Shown here: piece after piece, positions 24,459-27,500 of the stretch
Numbering within the stretch: the stretch's first letter is position 1
Layout: the number at the start of each line of letters is the position of its first letter
From: Prorocentrum cordatum
Lineage: Eukaryota > Sar > Dinophyceae > Prorocentrales > Prorocentraceae
Length of the DNA stretch: 27,500 nt
Direction of reading: 5' to 3'
NCBI GenBank assembly: GCA_963575745.1
Contig: CAUYUJ010005002.1
Coordinates: 1,172,479-1,199,978 of the forward strand
Notes under the pieces: generated by a model
What the model was told of the DNA's origin: nothing
Seen by the model: only the letters and a program-made list of their open reading frames with translations
The model's database searches: none
Translations under genes and position numbers: made by a program

Positions 24459-24914
24459 CGTGTCCTGGTACTGCTCGTCTCCGTAGTGCTGGATGCCGAC
24501 GTGGTGCACGAAGGTGAAGGCGCGGTTGTGCAAGGCCGTGAAGTTCTCCAGCTCCAAACCTGTCGGCGCGCCGTGGCCGTCCGTCACCGGCCGCGTGGTG
24601 CCGTTGGCGCCCCCGATGAAATCGTGCATGTGACCCTCCGTCGCCTGCCACTTGGTGCCGTTGGTGTCCTCGAAGTTGCGCTTGTACAGGTGCTCCAAGT
24701 CCTCCAGATCGCCCTCCAAACCTGTGGGTGCGCCGCAGCCGTGCGTGGCCGCCAAGTCCACGAACGGCGGCGGGAGCAGCTGGAAACCTTCCTCTGCTGC
24801 AGCGATGGTGTACTCCTCCGCCGCCCGGAGCTGCAGCCTCTCCCCGCGCTGGCCGCGGCGGACGAGCAGTGCCCCCGCAGCCGTGTTCACGCAAGCGCAG
24901 CAGGCGGCAGCCAT
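24459..24914 (-). CDS. Putative first exon of the repeat-exon gene (152 codons)
   Basis: From the ATG at 24912-24914 the minus strand encodes MAAACCACVNTAAGALLVRR, then Glu/Ala-rich sequence, FVDLAATHGCGAPTGLE, an acidic helix (GDLEDLEHLYKRNFEDTNG), a Gly/Asn/Thr-rich stretch and a second HGHGAPTGLE before NRAFTF. So it has an internal repeat of H-G-x-G-A-P-T-G-L-E. It then runs straight into the repeat unit VHHVGIQHYGDEQYQDT and ends at GTTCCGG in phase 0. The mildly hydrophobic Cys/Ala N-terminus could be a short signal or anchor. The frame is also open upstream to 25202, so the start is uncertain. No known domain is recognised. Confidence 0.5.
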
Positions 24915-25308
24915 GCGCAGGGCGATGCATGGGACAGCCGTGGGAGGAAGAAAGAAGGGACGGGCCGGCGGAAGAACGAGAGGGGGGGGGGCGGACTGGC
25001 GGCCGTTAGGCGGGCAAGCCGCGCCCGGGCGGAGAGCTAGGAGGGTCAACTTCCTCAGAATGCTCTCGGGCCTGCCGTTGCGGTGAAAGTGCGGACGTGA
25101 TGCCGGCGCGAATAGAGATGCTAATGGTGGGGGGTGATCGTGTTGTCGGTGAAATTGGTGCTGTTGGTTGTGGTGGTGGGCGTGGTCAGGCTGGGTGGTC
25201 ATTCACGCGCCGCTTCGTCCAATAATGTGGGGCAGGGAACAACATGCCCGTAAATCAGCCGCTGCGATGACGACGATGGTGAAGGTGCTGAGCACGGCGG
25301 TGAAGGTC
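24915..25308. other. Spacer with no recognised feature
   Basis: Probable upstream region of the first exon. It contains a GT/TGG-rich stretch around 25120-25200. No promoter element, RNA gene or further ORF can be supported. Confidence 0.4.
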
Positions 25309-27500
25309 CTCTCAGAAGCCTCTCAGAGGCCTCTCAGAATCCTTTCAGAAGCCACTCAGAAGCCTCTCAGAAGCCACTCAGAAGCCTTTCAGAAGCCTCT
25401 CAGAAGCCATTCAGAAGCCTCTCAGAAGCCAGTCAGAAGCCTCTCAGAAGCCTCTCAGAAGCCTCTCAGAAGCCTCCCAGAAGCCTCTCAGAAGCTTCTC
25501 AGAAGCCTCTCAGAAGCTTCTCAGAAGCCTCTCAGAAGCCTCTCAGAAGCTTCTCAGAAGCCTCGCAGAAGCCCCGCAGAAGCTTCTCAGAAGCTTCGCA
25601 GAGCCCCGCAGAAGCCTCTCGGAAGCCTCTCATAAACCCATTGAGAAGCCTCTCGGATGCCTCGCAGAAACCCATTCAGAAGCCTCTCGGAAGCCTTTCA
25701 GAAACCAATTCAGAAGCCTCTCGGAAGCCTTTCAGAATCCCATTCAGAAGCCCCTCGGGAGCTTTTCAGAAACCCATTCAGAAGCCTCTCGGAAGCCTCT
25801 CAGAATACTCTAAGCAACCCATTCATAATACTCTCAGAAGCCATTCAGAAGCCTCTCAGAAGCCTCTCAGAAGCCTCGCAGAAGCCTCTCAGGAGCCTTG
25901 CAGAAACCCCGCAGAAGCCTCTCGGAAGCCTCTCAGAAACCCATTCACAAGCCTCTCGGAAGCCTCCCAGACACCCATTCAGAAGCCTCTCGGAAGCCTG
26001 TCAGACACCCATTCAGCAGTCTCTCAGAAGTCTATCAGACACCCATTCAGAAGCCTCTCGGAAGCCTCTCAGAAGCCTCTCAGAAGCCATTCATAAGCTT
26101 CTCAGAAGCCTCTCATAAACCCATTGAGAAGCCTTTCGGAAGCCTCCCCGAAACCCATTCGGAAGCCTCTCGGAAGCCTCCCAGAAACCCATTGAGAAGC
26201 CTTTCAGAAACCTCCCAGAAACCCATCCAGAAGCCTCTCGGAAGCCTCCCAGAAACCCATGCAGAAGCCTCTCGGAAGCCTCACAGAAACCCTTTCAGAA
26301 ACCTTTTCGGAAGCCTCCCAGAAGCCCATTCAGAAGCCTCTCGGACGCCTCCCAGCAACCCAGTCAGACACATCTCGGAAGCCTCATAGAAGCCTCTCAG
26401 AAGCCTCTCAGAAGCCTCTCAGCAGTCTCTCAAAAGTCTTTCAGAAGCCTCTCGGAAGTCTCTCAGAAACCCATTCAGAAGCCTCTCAGCAGTTTCTCAG
26501 AAGTGTCTCAGAAACCCATTCAGAAGCCTCTCAGCAGTCTCTCAGAAGCCTTTCATAAACCCATTCAAAAGCCTTTCAGAAACCCAGTAGACACCCATTC
26601 AGAAGCCTGTCAGAAGCCCATTCAGAAGCCTCCCAGAAGCCTTCCAGAAACCCATTCAGAAGCCTCTCATAAGCCTCTCGGAAACCCATTCAGAAGCCTC
26701 TCAGAAACCCATTCAGAAGCCTCTCAGAAGCCTCTCAGAAACCCATTCAGAAGCCTTTCAGAAGCTTGTCAGACACCCATTCAGAAGCCTCTCATAAGCT
26801 TGTCGGAAACCCATTCAGAAGCTTTTCAGAAGCCTGCCAGAAACCAATTCAGAAGCCTTTCATACACCCATTCAGAAGCCTCTCATAAGCCTTTCAGAAA
26901 CCCATTCAGAAGCCTCTCATCCGCCTCTCAGAAGTCTATCAGAAACCCATTAGAAACCAATTCAGCAGCCTCTCAGAAGCCTGTCAGACACCCATTCAGA
27001 AGCCTCTCAGAAGCCTGTCAGAAACCCATTCAGAAGCCTCTGAGAAGCCTTTCAGAAACCCATTCAGCAGCCTCTCAGAAGCCTGTCAGAAACCCATTCA
27101 GAAGCATCTCAAAAGTCTCTCAGAAACCCATTCAGAAGCCTCTCATCAGTCTCCCAGAAGTCTATCAGAAACCCATTCAGACGCCTCTCAGCAGCCTCTC
27201 AGAAGTCTCTCATAAACCCATTAAATCCATTTAGAGGCCTCTCAGCAGTCTCTCATAAGTCTATCAGAAACCCATTCAGAAGCCTCTCAGCAGCCTCTCA
27301 GAAGGCTCTCAGAAACCCATTAGAAACCCATTCAGAAGCCTTTCAGAAACCCACTAGAAACCCATTCAGAAGGCTTTCAGAAACCCAGTAGAAACCCATT
27401 CAGAAGCCTCTCAGAAACCCATTCAGAAGCCTCTCAGAAACCCTTTCAGAAGCCTCTCATAAGCTTTTCAGGAACCCATTCAGAAGCCTCTCAGGCACCC
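25309..27500. repeat. 11/12-bp satellite array (TCTCAGAAGCC family), truncated at window edge
   Basis: The left part (to about 25620) is an almost pure 11-bp repeat tctcagaagcc with point variants. From about 25640 it alternates with attcagaaaccc-type units, giving a higher-order period of about 23 bp. The unit lacks stop codons in several frames, so overlapping ORFs rich in Ser, Lys, Pro and Leu (KPLRSLSEASQ every 33 nt) appear; I do not consider them genes. The array continues beyond the window. Confidence 0.95.

Noticed and set aside
25309-27500. CRISPR array or genes in the satellite
   Set aside because: Units are only 11-12 bp without unique spacers, there are no cas-like genes, and the ORFs follow from a stop-free repeat unit.

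Overview
The window looks like nuclear DNA of a dinoflagellate. The supporting signs are very high GC, gene-like reading frames all on the minus strand, giant retroelement polyproteins with membrane segments, CT/GA-rich introns and megasatellite-like repeats. No bacterial operon signals, rRNA or tRNA genes were seen. The species cannot be named from the sequence.

Layout, left to right. (1) 1-2465: a Mutator-like (MULE) transposase-like gene on the minus strand, with a DDE core and a SWIM zinc finger. It is broken by an in-frame stop, and an open frame then continues off the left edge. (2) 2466-3826: simple GGA repeats, then a 76-codon divergent ubiquitin-like domain ending in RLRGG, joined at its 5' side to a His/Gly-rich minisatellite frame. 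(3) 3827-20091: a 16,265-bp tyrosine-recombinase retrotransposon of the DIRS superfamily, PAT/Ngaro type, inserted on the minus strand. Its termini form split direct repeats: A1 (19930-20091), the ORFs, then B1 (4276-4480), A2 (4114-4275) and B2 (3827-4029). The coding part contains, in order, membrane-anchored N-terminal ORFs, a gag-like region, a CCCH finger, a methyltransferase-like domain, RT, RNase H, a second C5-methyltransferase-like domain and a tyrosine recombinase with a C-terminal membrane domain. (4) 20092-24914: the other half of the interrupted host locus. It reads as a tandem exon array: a first exon at 24459-24914, two exons of exactly 291 nt and one of 290 nt, each bounded by GT and AG and separated by paralogous introns. 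Joined across the retroelement, the last exon leads into the ubiquitin-like domain. (5) 24915-25300: nothing recognised. (6) About 25309-27500: an 11/12-bp satellite running off the right edge.

The main biological reading is that a putative repeat-exon gene encoding a His/Gly-rich repeat protein with a C-terminal ubiquitin-like domain was split by a DIRS/PAT-type element. Joining base 3826 to base 20092 restores a minisatellite unit that survives uninterrupted elsewhere in the window. No target-site duplication is seen, as expected for tyrosine-recombinase integration. The element is recent by its repeats (2 differences in 162 bp of A; 3 substitutions and one 2-nt indel in about 204 bp of B). 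It is already damaged: a TAG inside RT, a TGA and apparent frameshifts in the 5' ORFs, and His where the recombinase nucleophile Tyr is expected. All identities and positions were read by eye; no database search was run.
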